In this document: one piece after another, positions 23,488 to 34,334 of the stretch
Layout: each line of letters opens with the position of its first letter
How positions within the stretch are numbered: position 1 is the stretch's first letter
NCBI GenBank assembly: GCA_947579605.1
Contig: OX388312.1
Span: 31,767,313-31,831,312, forward strand
Origin: Athripsodes cinereus
Lineage: Eukaryota; Arthropoda; Insecta; Trichoptera; Leptoceridae
Length of the DNA stretch: 64,000 nt
Direction of reading: 5' to 3'
Translations under genes and position numbers: made by a program
The notes under the pieces: model-generated
Database searches by the model: none
What the model saw: only the letters and a program-made list of their open reading frames with translations
What the model was told of the DNA's origin: nothing

Positions 23488-24892
23488 CAGTCGCGTAGTG
23501 TTCGTCGTGAAGTGAGGACGTGTTTTTTCTGGGTTTCTCTATTAGCACCAGTTGTGCTTTTTTCGTTCCGTTTTCGTATAGATCTCCGAAAAGGTTTTTG
23601 AAGTATCCTATGCTGTGGGTAGCAAGTTCTTTTATAACTCAGGAGAGATGTTGTCTGGTCCGGGGGCTTTCCCAATTTTTATTCTCTTCACTGCTCTCTA
23701 CAAATCGTCTTCAGTGATTTCTAAATCGTCGTTTCTCTCGACATTTCTCCGATTTTTTCTTAAAGTGTTACACTCAGGACCCATGAATAGTTCCTTAAAT
23801 ATTTCTTTCTTCCGCTCTATGGGAATACTTGTAACCGCACTAGCGGTGCGAAGTTGGCTTTTCATAATTTTTTAGGCATGTCCAAAGATGTCATTGTCCA
23901 GTCTCTCACAAAGAGAATTCCATGCTTGGTATTTTTCTTTTGCAATGCTCTTTTTCAGTGCGTTTTTTGCGTCTTTATAGATTTTTTCTTTTTGTTGTCG
24001 CTCTATTCCGTTTTTAGTTCTTTGATAGAGCCTTCTTTTTCTTTTGACGTCTTGTATGTTTTCTTGAATGTTGACTGTCCACCAATAAGGCAATTTATTT
24101 CCTTCCTCACTTCGCACTTTTGGCGTGCTTCTCTTGTAGGCTGTCTCTATAGCTCTGGCGCAGGTTTGCGGAGTTATTTCTTCATCCATCGTCAGGTCCA
24201 TAAATTCTCTTTTCAGAGTGTCAAAGTTTGTGGCTCCAAAAATTTTCCTCTGATTGTTTCTTCCTTCATTTGCACCCTTGATAGTAGTCAGGACATAGAG
24301 ATGGTCACTAAGTGTCTCGTCCTCTAGGGTTTCCCACGACGTTCCTTCTCTCACGGTACCTACTATCACAGGCCAATGTTACGTCAATATAGGACGCCCC
24401 ATTTTGTCTCACACATGTACGAGTTTTTCCATCGTTTAGAATGTTTTAATTCTGAGTACTTGCCCAGTTTAACAGCTCTTTGCCCTTTGTATTTGTAATA
24501 TTGCCTCCCCATGAAGGGTGTTCAGCGTCAAGGTCTCCCGCCACAATGTATTTGTAGTATTTGTTATTGTCCATGTCTTGCTTAATTTTGCCCAGTATCG
24601 ATTCAAATTCCGCCAGATCGCATTTGTTTGGACTCAAATACAGGCTATATATAATTTTTCCCTCTATCTTAATTCTAACGGCACCTTCAAACTCTTTGTA
24701 TTCCAGTACCTTATGTTTTCGGCTGGTATTTATTATAGCTGCGTCCTTTCTTGCATCAGAGTTCAGGTGTTTTCCTCGACATTTGTTTTTGTTTGGTTCA
24801 CTTATAACTAGAAAGTCACATACTTTTTCGCCCGCCACAGCCAGAGCCATGTCGTGGGCAACCGCACACCGTCCAACATTTATTTGGAGTAA
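23488..24892 (-). pseudogene. ORF2 relic: endonuclease and start of RT
   Basis: The endonuclease begins LLQINVGRCAVAHDMALAVA and includes FLVISEPNKNKC and LSDHLYV. The catalytic motif reads GDLDAEHPSWGG, where the intact relative has GDFNA. This loss of the Asn should inactivate it. There is an in-frame TAA at 24448-24446, a frameshift near 24365 and another stop at 23874-23872. RT sequence is present only up to GKAPGPD and LVLIEKPRKN. Confidence 0.8.
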
Positions 24893-25036
24893 CTTGATGC
24901 CTTGGACTCTTGAAACCTTTTTCTTTTCTCTCTTTACTCATTTAGAGCTTTCCTGAGAGCAAGACATTTATCATCTCCCGCTGCATGGCCATCCAGTTTG
25001 CAGAGCGGGCAGTATGGTTTTTATTCGCATTTTTCC

Positions 25037-26884
25037 TTATCCCTCCTTAGAGCAGTTACGGCAGCATCTTCCTCGGTCCTCTTCCCTGCATTTTTCGGCT
25101 CTGTGTCCGTATGCCCAACATCTGAAGCACTTGATTAGGTCTATCCTTTCTCTGACTGGACACATACTCAGCCCGATGCGGAGATAGTTGTCTGCCAGAA
25201 TTTTCTTTGCATCCTCTGCATCTATGAGAACCGTTGCCAATTGGGTTCCATATTTGGCCGGTCTCAGTGGCCTTACTGTCAACTGGTCGGCATGGTCGAT
25301 TTTCCCAGTTACCATAATTGACTCTTTGACCTCTTCGTCATTTGTTATTGCGTCTATGCCAGCTATGTGCAGGATTTTTGATCTTCTACTAATCACCTTG
25401 AGGCCTTTGCCCTTTACAATCTTTTTCAGTGATTCCGATATGTTTGCGTCCTTTTTCACGTTCAGAATAATCCGACCGTTCCTTGTTTCCCTTATATTTG
25501 TTATTGAGTTCCTCTCGTCCTGGGTAAGACTTTTCTTCATTCTCATCAGAGTTTCCGCGTAGGTTCCTTTTTCGGTGTCTATGATTATTCTTTCTTCTTG
25601 ATCTTTTTTAGCTTGGGGCTCCCTTCTTTTTGATCGGGCCAGTTTTATAGTCACTTTTATTCCTGATCCACGGAAAAGGAATTCTGTCATCTTTCTGAGT
25701 GTATCAGCCTCCATCGCGAATGATGATGATGAGGCGACAGTAAGACTATGCACATTTTTGACAGAGACTTTTTCCTTTATTTCTTTGAGAATATTAAATG
25801 TTTATTCTCTTGGATCTTGTTTTTTATCAATGTCCTGTGTGAAGAAGAACAGGATATTCCTAGATGATTCTTCAACTTTCGACCCTATCTTGACGTGAGA
25901 CCTCTGTTCCATCTCAATGTAGTTCCCCTCTTTACCTGTTATTCTTTCCACTCCATCTAGCTTCGGATATCTATTTTGAATTCTCTTTGTCAGGCTATTA
26001 GAATTTTCCTCGTCAGACATAATGAAAGAGATATGTTCTGTCTTCAAATTAAATATATCTTCATAGTTTGTATCGACATTTTTGTAACAGTTTTCTGACC
26101 AGCGGCTGTTGGCAATCTTTGTGAATTCCTCTTAGGAATCGCATGATTTAAGCTCACTCAGATCGCGAATCTCGTACTGCGTATTTTGTTCAATGATTTT
26201 TTTTTCCAGACTTTGCATTCTCTCTTCTTCCTTCTGTTTGTATTCATGAAACTCCTTCCGTAGATCCTTTAGCTCCTCTTCATTATTCTTTACTCTTGAA
26301 GCTGCCTGAAAGACCAGGTTTTGAATTTCAACGGCAAGCTTTTTGACTTCTTTGTGCACGTTTTTGTTTGTTTGAGCAAAAACGCACAGCTCGTTTACTT
26401 TTCGATCAAGGTCCTCAAGCCCCGCCTCCGCAATTACGGCTTTTTCCTGTGCTGGACTGGATCGCTTCTTTCGTTTGTTAGCTCTCCCTTTAGGTGGAGT
26501 GAGAGTAAATACATCACTTTCATCGTTACTGTTTTCGGTGGTAGTCGGGGATCTCCCTTCCCCACCCCTTTGACTTTCTTTATCTTTAGAATCCTGAAGG
26601 ATATCTACCTGTTTTACCACTTTCAGTGTCCTGGTATCCATTTGAGATCCCGGTGGGGTTCGTCGAATGGAGTCCCTCCTCTTGAATGCATCTCCACAAT
26701 CTTCCTCTCTCTTCGCCGCCTTCTCACCTACCTCATAGCGCTGCAAAATATTCGATCGATTCTTGCCCTCCCCAGAGTCCGAGGGGCAGCCCGAAGAAAC
26801 TTCGGGGGGGGGGGATTCTCCACTGCTCAGAGCAGCGGTACCCCCCTGGGGTATGTCCATGTCCATGTTTGAATTCGACGTCAT
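25037..26884 (-). pseudogene. ORF1 relic of the SART-like element
   Basis: A single minus-strand frame interrupted by two TAA codons (26134-26132 and 25804-25802), so about 616 codons in all. The N-terminal leader MTSNSNMDMDIPQGG is Ser/Gly/Pro-rich. A coiled-coil region with NELCVFAQTNKNVHKEVKKL matches ORF1 of the relative at 5.6 kb. The first zinc knuckle is intact (CFRCWAYGHRAEKC). The second is broken after CRNCSKEG, by a change consistent with a one-base shift. Confidence 0.8.
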
Positions 26885-27159
26885 ATCATAAAACTCATCC
26901 GCTGTTTTGTTTTAGGCCAGCTCCTATAGAACCTCCCGTTAACGAACGGGTATTGACAGATTCATGCCACCTTTTTTTTAGGGTGAGGTCCCTTAGGGCA
27001 CGTCTAACATGCATGTAGACTAACAGGCAAGCCCATGCCTAGGATTTTTGGTTCCCCCCGAGTATTGCATTTCCTCGGTACCACACATATCTGAGAGGCA
27101 TTCCTCTATCCACCACCCGAGGAGGCGCCCGATGGGGGATCCCGTACCCCGCACGGGAA

Positions 27160-27180
27160 CCTAACCTAACCCAACCCAAC
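27160..27180. repeat. Degenerate telomere remnant ACCTAACCTAACCCAACCCA
   Basis: A few CCTAA units and CCCAA variants between the 5' end of the SART-like element and ordinary DNA. This looks like the innermost edge of the former telomere. Confidence 0.75.
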
Positions 27181-28779
27181 TGTTATACTGTATTAGTAGA
27201 AAAATAAATTATTTTAAAATTAACAAAATAACATTTCTTTTTATTACGCGTTATTGTAAGTTTGTGTTATTAAAGTGATTGTTTATAAAGGTTTCAAATA
27301 TCAGTTATCTATATTAAAGCATATTTCGCATATAGATAAAATTGTGCAACTTATAAATAGAGTGAACGGTTTGTGCAAGTATCTGTAGAAGAATCGATTC
27401 AAAGCCGTTGATGGCTTCATATCTCTGAAAGCGGCAAAATGATGGGGTGAGTGTACGTATTAACTTAAATTTGTAATAGTGTTAGTGCATCATGGCGTGT
27501 AAAATGCTCTAAAATATGTGATATTTTATTTATCGAATTACTTCAAATAAATATATTACTTTGTTAATTTGAGCATATTTTATAAATTTTGATCTTTTTG
27601 TAACATTATTCCGAGACTACGTGAGTGTGGATTGTAGGATATTTACAGAGAGGTATGAATTTCCAAAATTACCCTAAATCACTCGCAAACGAGTGGATGG
27701 CCTTGAGAAGAATAGAATAGAATAGAATAGAATTTCCAAAATAGGCTTCCAACCTATCGCAGTGCCTCAAAGATTTTAAAATTTATTTTGGCGCGTCCAA
27801 AGAGCTAACATATATTTATAATTATTCTTATTATATATTGCTGCATGTTCTAATGAGTATATATTCGGGTGTAGTGTAGTGCACTCGGGCTGAAAATGCG
27901 GCATGGCGAGTTTGAGACTTTTGAAGGGGCGAAGGCGGCGCTCCTTTAGCATGGACACAGCATGTTTTCCATGCATTAGCACATGGTAGTTAGTCTCTGA
28001 AAATGATGTCATAACAATTGTGTTGAAATTTAATTAACATTTAAAAGTAATAAAATAATGTTCTTAGGTGCGCCACTGTCCTTTTCGACGCATCGAATTA
28101 GTAGGTATATTGTAGAACACACATGCATTGGCTATAGATACTATGAAATTGTTATCTTATGTAGGATCATGGATCGGCAACCAGTTACCATACAACATAC
28201 CCAATAATTATTTTGGATTTTATTTTATGATGATTTGCTATGTTATATTTTATTATGTTTTGTTATGCTATATTTTATTATGTTATTTTACAGTATCTCA
28301 AGGTAAGTGATCTGACGTCAAAGTTGACATCATAGTTAATATGTATAAAAATTCATGTTTAAATTGTTTTATTGATTTTGTGATTTTCGTTGTTCTTTTT
28401 TGATTATTGAAATGTATATTTCAGGCGACTTGTTTTGCGTTTTAAAAATTCACAACGTAGGTAAAATAATCGTTAAAACACAACGTTTTGGGTCCAATCT
28501 ACGAAATAGTAAATAGATAAATCTAGACGATCACGAAAGGCCAAAATTCGTTAATTAATTTAATTAGGAATGCGATATTTCGTACGTATATTTGCAACAA
28601 TGCGAAAATTCACACCTTTCATAGCTAGTCGGATAGGGTTGTCAACTCTAGTTTGGGAAACAATTATTACAGTAGGTACAGTTTAGAAGCTAGGATGTTG
28701 CAAATTCGGAGCTTAGAATGGTTTAAAGTAGGTAGGGTCATCACAGTTTGTTAAGTTGAATAAGTTCAATCAATTCGGG
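27181..28779. other. Subtelomeric non-coding DNA
   Basis: AT-rich with no credible gene. It contains an (AATAG)n microsatellite at 27710-27732 and a short dispersed repeat at 27683-27705. Confidence 0.5.
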
Positions 28780-28980
28780 AGAGTCTATTTCTCCTCTGAG
28801 AAGTTTATGAAGGAAGCAAAGACTTTTCTACGATTTTCTAAGCTGAGGAGTTCAAGCTCGTCCATCAAACCCGGATAATCAATGTTCTCCACCGGTATTC
28901 CTAATTTATAATTGATCAGTCTCAGTCTCTTTTTTTGTTCAAATCTAATAAATACTCTTTGTCTCTGTATCTTATTTCAC
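28780..28980 (-). mobile_element. CR1/Jockey-type RT C-terminal relic
   Basis: Allowing for stops and frameshifts, the minus strand reads LINYKLGIPVENIDYPGLMD then ELELLSLENRRKVF. This parallels the better-preserved copy at 51176-51451 ([20 protein letters not shown]). Confidence 0.5.
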
Positions 28981-28987
28981 TTTCACT

Positions 28988-29085
28988 AATCACCTGATGA
29001 TGGAGTCGAGAATCTCCGAATACTAGTAAGCGAAGTTAGTAAAAGTCATTTGGAAGTTAACTACATATTATGTTTTTTTTTCAAT
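28988..29085. repeat. Solitary arm of the foldback repeat
   Basis: Close match to the right arm at 11933-12027 (CCTGATGATGGAGTCGAGA; GTCATTTGGAAGTTAACT). Confidence 0.7.
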
Positions 29086-29869
29086 TTTATCATGTACACA
29101 ATGTTGAAACACAACACCTTTTCGACGAATCCAATCTGCATATTCTGGCGACGCACCGAGTCTCGTTCCATATGGAAAGGCATGAGCTAAGTATCTGCCC
29201 GACTGTACGCAGTGAAATGGAGTAAAAACTTCACCTCATATTTGTGTAATGCGTAAAATCATATTTATGATCTTTCATTTATGGAATGCATGTTGCACAT
29301 GCATTTCAGATGAAAATTAGATCATACAGTCGTACATATTTTTGTAAATTTAGTATATTCTATATGGACCCATACACACACAGCTTCTTTTATTAACTTT
29401 TGTTATTAATCATTATTTATATTTTGAACACAGAAAATGTTAATTATTATTTGGTTTGCACCTTGTAATGTATGTAAACATTTTTTTAAACTGTTTTAAA
29501 ATTGTAAAAGGGGAAAGCCGTTTATTGCTTAGATAAATAATAATAATGTGTCACTCATTCTCTGTATGTATTTAACTCATTCTTCTGATGGTCGTTATCA
29601 GCTGGTGACGTAGTGAGCAGCTGTTACCGTTGAACTTCATTTCACTATATATGTACCTACTCGCATAATATTTACTTATATTATATAAGGTAGGTATACA
29701 CTTTTGATATTGTTGCTGCTGTTGTTATTTATATTATACTTGCGTATTTGTTTTTTTTTTAGTAGGTAACGAATTTATGTTCTTGTCTTACATAATTCGG
29801 TAACTCTTTGACTCAACATTTGTCTACCGTTAACGCACAGAACAATTAATAAAAAGAGATTTGCTGAAC
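29086..29869. other. Non-coding; likely includes the 5' UTR of the following R1-clade element
   Basis: No separate gene was seen. The boundary of the downstream retrotransposon could not be fixed because no second copy or target-site duplication was found. Confidence 0.4.
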
Positions 29870-31183
29870 ATGAGTGATACTGAGGAAGATTTTCCTCGTC
29901 TGGAGAGCGCTGAAAGAGTATTTACACCAACGAGATCTCTTGTGAGGACTCCTCCAAGGACAGAATCTGATATGGAATCGCAGAGCGCAGGAGAAACAGC
30001 AGGATGCAATCAATATTCACCTTCCTCTAAAAAGAGGAAAAGAGTAAAAGATAGTCCAAAATTAACACAGGAAAGTGAAATAACTCAAGCAGAGGAGGAT
30101 GAAGTCCTCTTCCATGAACAACAGCTTTTGATGGAGAAACTGATTGTAGAAGAGAAGGGTCGTTTTACGGTTGATACGAGGTCTAAATTTAGACAAGGCT
30201 TGAATATTATGGCGCGACTATACGCGCGGTCCCAAGCAAGAGCCGCCAAGGCTGAAGGAAGAATTTCTGGAATGAATGAAGTAGTGGACAAGTTAAAAGA
30301 GGGTGTTTCTAAGTTAATCGCTGAAAAGCCGAAGGTGGTTTCGGAACTGCATTCGAAGGAAACTTATGCCCAACGAGCAGGAAGAGTTGTTGCCCCCGGA
30401 ATTAATAGACCTTGTCCTCTAAGAGGACCAGCTGTTGTCATCCGTCCAGATGATCCAGAGGGCAAATCAAGCTCCTCTACTAAGGAACAAGTCAGAAAAA
30501 TTCTTGACCCGGGAACAGATGGTTTTCAAGTGGTACGGTTAAGACGCTCTAGAGGCGCTGGTATTGTTATAGAAACTTCAACAAAGGAGGGAGCAGGAAA
30601 GATATTGGCATCTGAAAAATTAAAAAGTGGCGGATTTTTAGCAGCGATCCCTAAGGCAAGATTACCGAGAATTGTGATACACGATGTTCCCAGTAATATC
30701 AATGATCAGGATCTCTTACAAGAAATATACAGAATTAACCTGGAGGGTAAAATATCTGAAGAAACTTTTCTAGCCTCAACTAGGAGAATCGCAAAGTTTG
30801 GACCTAGAGATAAACCATTTTGTGGGTCAATTTTATTGTGTAGTGCTGAAATCAGATCAATTCTAATCAATCAGGGCAACGTGTTCATTGGATGGAATTC
30901 TTGCAGAGTCAGAGATTTTGTGGGAGCAACGAGATGTTTTAAGTGTCAGATATACGGCCATAGCCAGAAAGATTGTATGAATAAGAATGATGTCTGTAAG
31001 CACTGTGCCGTTGAAGGTCATAAGGATGACATCTGTCCAAACAAAAACAAGCCCGGAGTTTGTGCAAGCTGTGTGCGTTTCCGGAAGAAAGGTGATGACC
31101 ATCTGACAGGTGATAGAGATTGTCCAGCTCAAAAGGCTGCTATAGAGAGGATCATTAGCTCCACTGACTATGGCTGCGCCTAA
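29870..31183 (+). CDS. ORF1 Gag-like protein with CCHC knuckles
   Basis: 437 codons from ATG 29870 (MSDTEEDFPRLESAERVFTP). The frame is also open from an in-frame TTG at 29861, which I consider less likely. The N-terminal third is acidic and Ser/Lys-rich. The middle contains the R1-type Gag core (VRKILDPGTDGFQVVRLRRS). The C-terminus carries CFKCQIYGHSQKDC, CKHCAVEGHKDDIC and a third Cys-rich motif beginning CASCVRFRKK. The expected role is RNA binding and particle formation. The stop TAA overlaps the ORF2 start, which suggests translational coupling. Confidence 0.88.
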   Translation: MSDTEEDFPRLESAERVFTPTRSLVRTPPRTESDMESQSAGETAGCNQYSPSSKKRKRVKDSPKLTQESEITQAEEDEVLFHEQQLLMEKLIVEEKGRFTVDTRSKFRQGLNIMARLYARSQARAAKAEGRISGMNEVVDKLKEGVSKLIAEKPKVVSELHSKETYAQRAGRVVAPGINRPCPLRGPAVVIRPDDPEGKSSSSTKEQVRKILDPGTDGFQVVRLRRSRGAGIVIETSTKEGAGKILASEKLKSGGFLAAIPKARLPRIVIHDVPSNINDQDLLQEIYRINLEGKISEETFLASTRRIAKFGPRDKPFCGSILLCSAEIRSILINQGNVFIGWNSCRVRDFVGATRCFKCQIYGHSQKDCMNKNDVCKHCAVEGHKDDICPNKNKPGVCASCVRFRKKGDDHLTGDRDCPAQKAAIERIISSTDYGCA

Positions 31184-34100
31184 TGGAATCACTGCAATAG
31201 GACAAATAAATCTCGGGCGCTCAAAAGCTGCAACATTGGAGGCCATAAACTATATGCATGAGACTGAACTTCCTATTATGCTGATTCAGGAGCAATACAC
31301 TTTTCGTGGTAAGACTAGCGGATTGCGAAGTCCTATTACTGTCATTGAAAAGGGTCCATCTCCTGCTGCTGGATTCTTAATTAATAATTCCCTAGTACGA
31401 CCATTGTACATCGACAGTCTGTCAAATGAATATCGCTCATGCATATGTTTGAATGTGAGGGGAAAGGAAATTTTTGTAGTATCTGTGTACTTTAAATATT
31501 CTGATCCTATCAGCCAACATATTATTGGATTAAATGAAGTAATGAGAACTCTTCATGGCAGACCAGTCCTAGTGGGAGGGGATTTCAACGCCCGATCTAC
31601 ACTCTGGTATGATAGACCAGGTTCAGACAGAAATGGAAGTGGGAGCATAGTAGAAGAGTTTATATCTTCACATAATTTGCATATCCTCAATGTTCCTGGA
31701 CAACCGGCCACTTTTGCTGGAGTAATGGGTGAAAGCTGTATTGATTTGTCTCTATGTTCCAATGAAATAATTACTGATTTTTCAGGCTGGAAAGTCCATA
31801 ATGCTGCAATATCTAGTGACCATCGACTAATAACCATGCGAATTGGTGGTCGTTTAGTCCAGGAACCAAGTCACCTTTGGAGCTTTAAAACAGGGAAATG
31901 TAATTGGAACTATTTCTCAACCGTACTAAAGGAGGAACTCAAGGATTTCGGAACGGTTTTGACCGAATCGCCAGATAATTTAGGAGATTTCTTTAACAAA
32001 GCAGTAGTGCGAGCCTCGACGGTTGCCATGGGTCGAAGTAAACCTTGCAAAACAAGTTTATCTGCCCCATGGTGGAGTTCTGCCTTGTCCCAGTTGCGGC
32101 GATCATACAAAGCTGCTGGACGAAGATATGGTCCTGTGCGTAAAGGTTGTATACCTGCAAACTCGGATATCGCGCACAATCTTAGAGAAAACTTATGTCG
32201 AGCTCGATGTGAATACCACCAAGCAATTAGGCACGCCAAATCCAAATCTTGGAGAGAGTGGGTATCTGAAGTTGGTAATGCTGAACCATGGTCTGTAACA
32301 CGAACGATCATACGGGAAGGACGCAGCGCTGACTGCTATATGTCTAGTATTGTAAAGGATGGCTCGGAAACACTTGGCATAGATTCAACTTTGAAGGCCC
32401 TTTTGGATGGACTCATTCCTCTTGACTCCTTAGAGAGGGACACTATACTGCATAGGTGCATGAGATTCTTTGGTCGATGTCCCCCGATAATCAATAATGA
32501 CACACAGCAAACACTTTCAGTAACGACTGAAGAACTAAAGGAAATAATTTCAGGTCTTGGGCCACGCAAAGCACCTGGATTGGATAGAATAACGGGTGTG
32601 ATTGTTAAAAAAGTTTGGGAAGTGTGTCCGGATAAGGTTCTATCACTGATGCAAATATGCTTAATGAGAGGTATCTTCCCAAAGGAATGGAAGAGAGGCT
32701 TGCTAAAAGTCATACCCAAGGGAAATGACAAAGCACTGTCGGATATTAAGGCCTATCGACCGATCACTTTGCTCCCGGCTTTTGGAAAGATCCTGGAAAT
32801 TCTTATAAGAAACAGACTGGAAATCGTTTTGTCAACAGGCAGTTCAAACCAGTTTGGTTTTCGTAGGGGTGTATCTACTGAACATGCTATTTTAGAATGT
32901 GTGAGATGGAAAAATAACAGAAAGGAGAAGTACGTGCTGGGCGTTTTTCTAGATATTTCGGGTGCTTTTGATAATGCCTGGTGGCCCCTGATTCTTTTGA
33001 AGCTTAAAAACAGACAATGTCCGGCTGATCTTTTCAGGATTGTCTCAGATTATTTCCGGGATCGCTCTGTGACAATAACATATGCAGGACATGTCGTTTC
33101 GAGAGAGGTCACTATGGGATGTCCACAGGGCTCAGTCCTCGGTCCATATCTGTGGAATATTCTTTTCAATGACCTTCTCACAATAGAATTACCAGAATCA
33201 GCAACAATAATCGCGTATGCGGATGACGCTCTGTTACTTTTGGCTGGTGACACGAGATCAGCAATAGAGAGTTCTTTTTCGGCTGCTATTGAACAAATTC
33301 TTCAGTGGGGTGCTCTAAATCGACTAGAATTCTCAGCTGCCAAAACTGCAGCAATGCTTATGAAGGGTGATCTTAGTCGAAATCGTGATCCAACATTGAG
33401 AATGGGTGATCAATCAGTCAAACTTGTCGAGGATTTCCGTTATTTGGGAGTGTACATAGATAGACGTTTCTCTTTTTTACATCACGCGAGAATGATTTCT
33501 GAAAAGGCCAGGCTTTTGTTTGCCACTCTAAGGAAACTTAGTAGAGGGACCTGGGGTTTTAGCCCAAAAACATTATTGACCATCTATAAGGCAACTTACG
33601 TAGCCCAAATAACATATGCTGCGAGGGTATGGTCACACAGACTACATGTTGGAAGTGTTGCTTTGGCCTTACTAAGAGGACAAAGACCTTGCCTATTGGC
33701 AATAACTGGAGCATATCGGACTGCGGCGACTGATGGTCTTCCGGTTATTGCTGGCGTTTTACCTGCGGATCTGGAGGTATTAGAACGGGCAGCGCGTCGC
33801 ACACTGTGTGTGGATGGAACTGCAGTCCATTTTGGCATGGTTGTGACCCGAGGCACTAGAAGACAGGAAAGAGACGCTGCTCTTAAGGCAATTAACATGA
33901 AGACAATGGATGTCTGGCAAGAGAGGTGGGATTCGGGAAGAACCGGTAGACTTGTCTACAAGTTCTTTCCCGATCTCAAGGTCCGAATGAAGAGAAAGTT
34001 CATTGCTCTGGATCATTTTATGACTCAGTTAATCACTGGGCATGGAGATCTCAAGGGGAAACTCTTTGATTTAAATCTTGTGAATGACCCATGGTGTCCC

Positions 34101-34334
34101 TGTGGTGGTGGTGCCCAGTATGCTGAACATATCCTCTGGAATTGCTCGATTATGGATGAGGCAAGAAGAGAAATGATTGACAGTATGACTCCAGATACTC
34201 CCAGGCCAATCTGGTTCGGAGAGCTAACCTTGAATCCAGAAAATTTCAAGAGTTTTCGGAGGTTTGTTGAGTCGTGGAAGAGCAAATGGGATATCCTACG
34301 GCGACCGGGATCCATTCCCGCTGAGGTTATTTAG
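31170..34334 (+). CDS. ORF2: APE endonuclease plus reverse transcriptase
   Basis: 1054 codons from ATG 31170. Endonuclease: GQINLGRSKAATLEA (first strand), LIQEQYTFRG (Glu), VGGDFNARSTLW (Asp/Asn) and ISSDHRLI (Ser-Asp-His). RT: RKAPGLDRITGVIV, AYRPITLLPAFGKILE, FLDISGAFDNAWW, MGCPQGSVLGPYLWNILF and the catalytic IAYADDALLLL. The R1-type region AITGAYRTAATDGLPVIAGV and a terminal zinc knuckle CPCGGGAQYAEHILWNC follow. All catalytic residues I can check are present. The size is normal for R1-clade ORF2. The start is chosen because it keeps the conserved first strand and follows the ORF1 stop overlap. Confidence 0.9.
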   Translation: MAAPNGITAIGQINLGRSKAATLEAINYMHETELPIMLIQEQYTFRGKTSGLRSPITVIEKGPSPAAGFLINNSLVRPLYIDSLSNEYRSCICLNVRGKEIFVVSVYFKYSDPISQHIIGLNEVMRTLHGRPVLVGGDFNARSTLWYDRPGSDRNGSGSIVEEFISSHNLHILNVPGQPATFAGVMGESCIDLSLCSNEIITDFSGWKVHNAAISSDHRLITMRIGGRLVQEPSHLWSFKTGKCNWNYFSTVLKEELKDFGTVLTESPDNLGDFFNKAVVRASTVAMGRSKPCKTSLSAPWWSSALSQLRRSYKAAGRRYGPVRKGCIPANSDIAHNLRENLCRARCEYHQAIRHAKSKSWREWVSEVGNAEPWSVTRTIIREGRSADCYMSSIVKDGSETLGIDSTLKALLDGLIPLDSLERDTILHRCMRFFGRCPPIINNDTQQTLSVTTEELKEIISGLGPRKAPGLDRITGVIVKKVWEVCPDKVLSLMQICLMRGIFPKEWKRGLLKVIPKGNDKALSDIKAYRPITLLPAFGKILEILIRNRLEIVLSTGSSNQFGFRRGVSTEHAILECVRWKNNRKEKYVLGVFLDISGAFDNAWWPLILLKLKNRQCPADLFRIVSDYFRDRSVTITYAGHVVSREVTMGCPQGSVLGPYLWNILFNDLLTIELPESATIIAYADDALLLLAGDTRSAIESSFSAAIEQILQWGALNRLEFSAAKTAAMLMKGDLSRNRDPTLRMGDQSVKLVEDFRYLGVYIDRRFSFLHHARMISEKARLLFATLRKLSRGTWGFSPKTLLTIYKATYVAQITYAARVWSHRLHVGSVALALLRGQRPCLLAITGAYRTAATDGLPVIAGVLPADLEVLERAARRTLCVDGTAVHFGMVVTRGTRRQERDAALKAINMKTMDVWQERWDSGRTGRLVYKFFPDLKVRMKRKFIALDHFMTQLITGHGDLKGKLFDLNLVNDPWCPCGGGAQYAEHILWNCSIMDEARREMIDSMTPDTPRPIWFGELTLNPENFKSFRRFVESWKSKWDILRRPGSIPAEVI

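Larger units (their letters stand above)
23488..27159 (-). mobile_element. SART-like retrotransposon, decayed and cut off in the RT domain
   Basis: Second member of the 1136-6294 family. 5' UTR 26885-27159, ORF1 26884-25037, ORF2 from about 24900. Its 5' end abuts telomere remnant, reading (TTAGG)n then TT then CCCGTGCGGGG on its own strand. Its coding region ends in the first RT block (LVLIEKPRKN) and is followed at once by TTAGG repeat, so the rest of ORF2 and the poly(A) tail are missing. Loss of the 3' end is the reverse of usual LINE truncation. Confidence 0.85.
29870..34334 (+). mobile_element. R1-clade non-LTR retrotransposon with two uninterrupted ORFs
   Basis: ORF1 (29870-31183) and ORF2 (31170-34334) overlap by 14 bp and have no stops or frameshifts. 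That makes this the best candidate in the window for a recently active element. The full element must extend past both ORFs, but I could not find its UTR ends, a poly(A) tail or duplications. It is a different family from the SART-like copies: its Gag has three Cys-rich knuckles and its RT sequence is distinct. Confidence 0.85.

Noticed and set aside
29861..34334. R1 element sitting in 28S rDNA
   Set aside because: No rDNA sequence is recognisable on either side.
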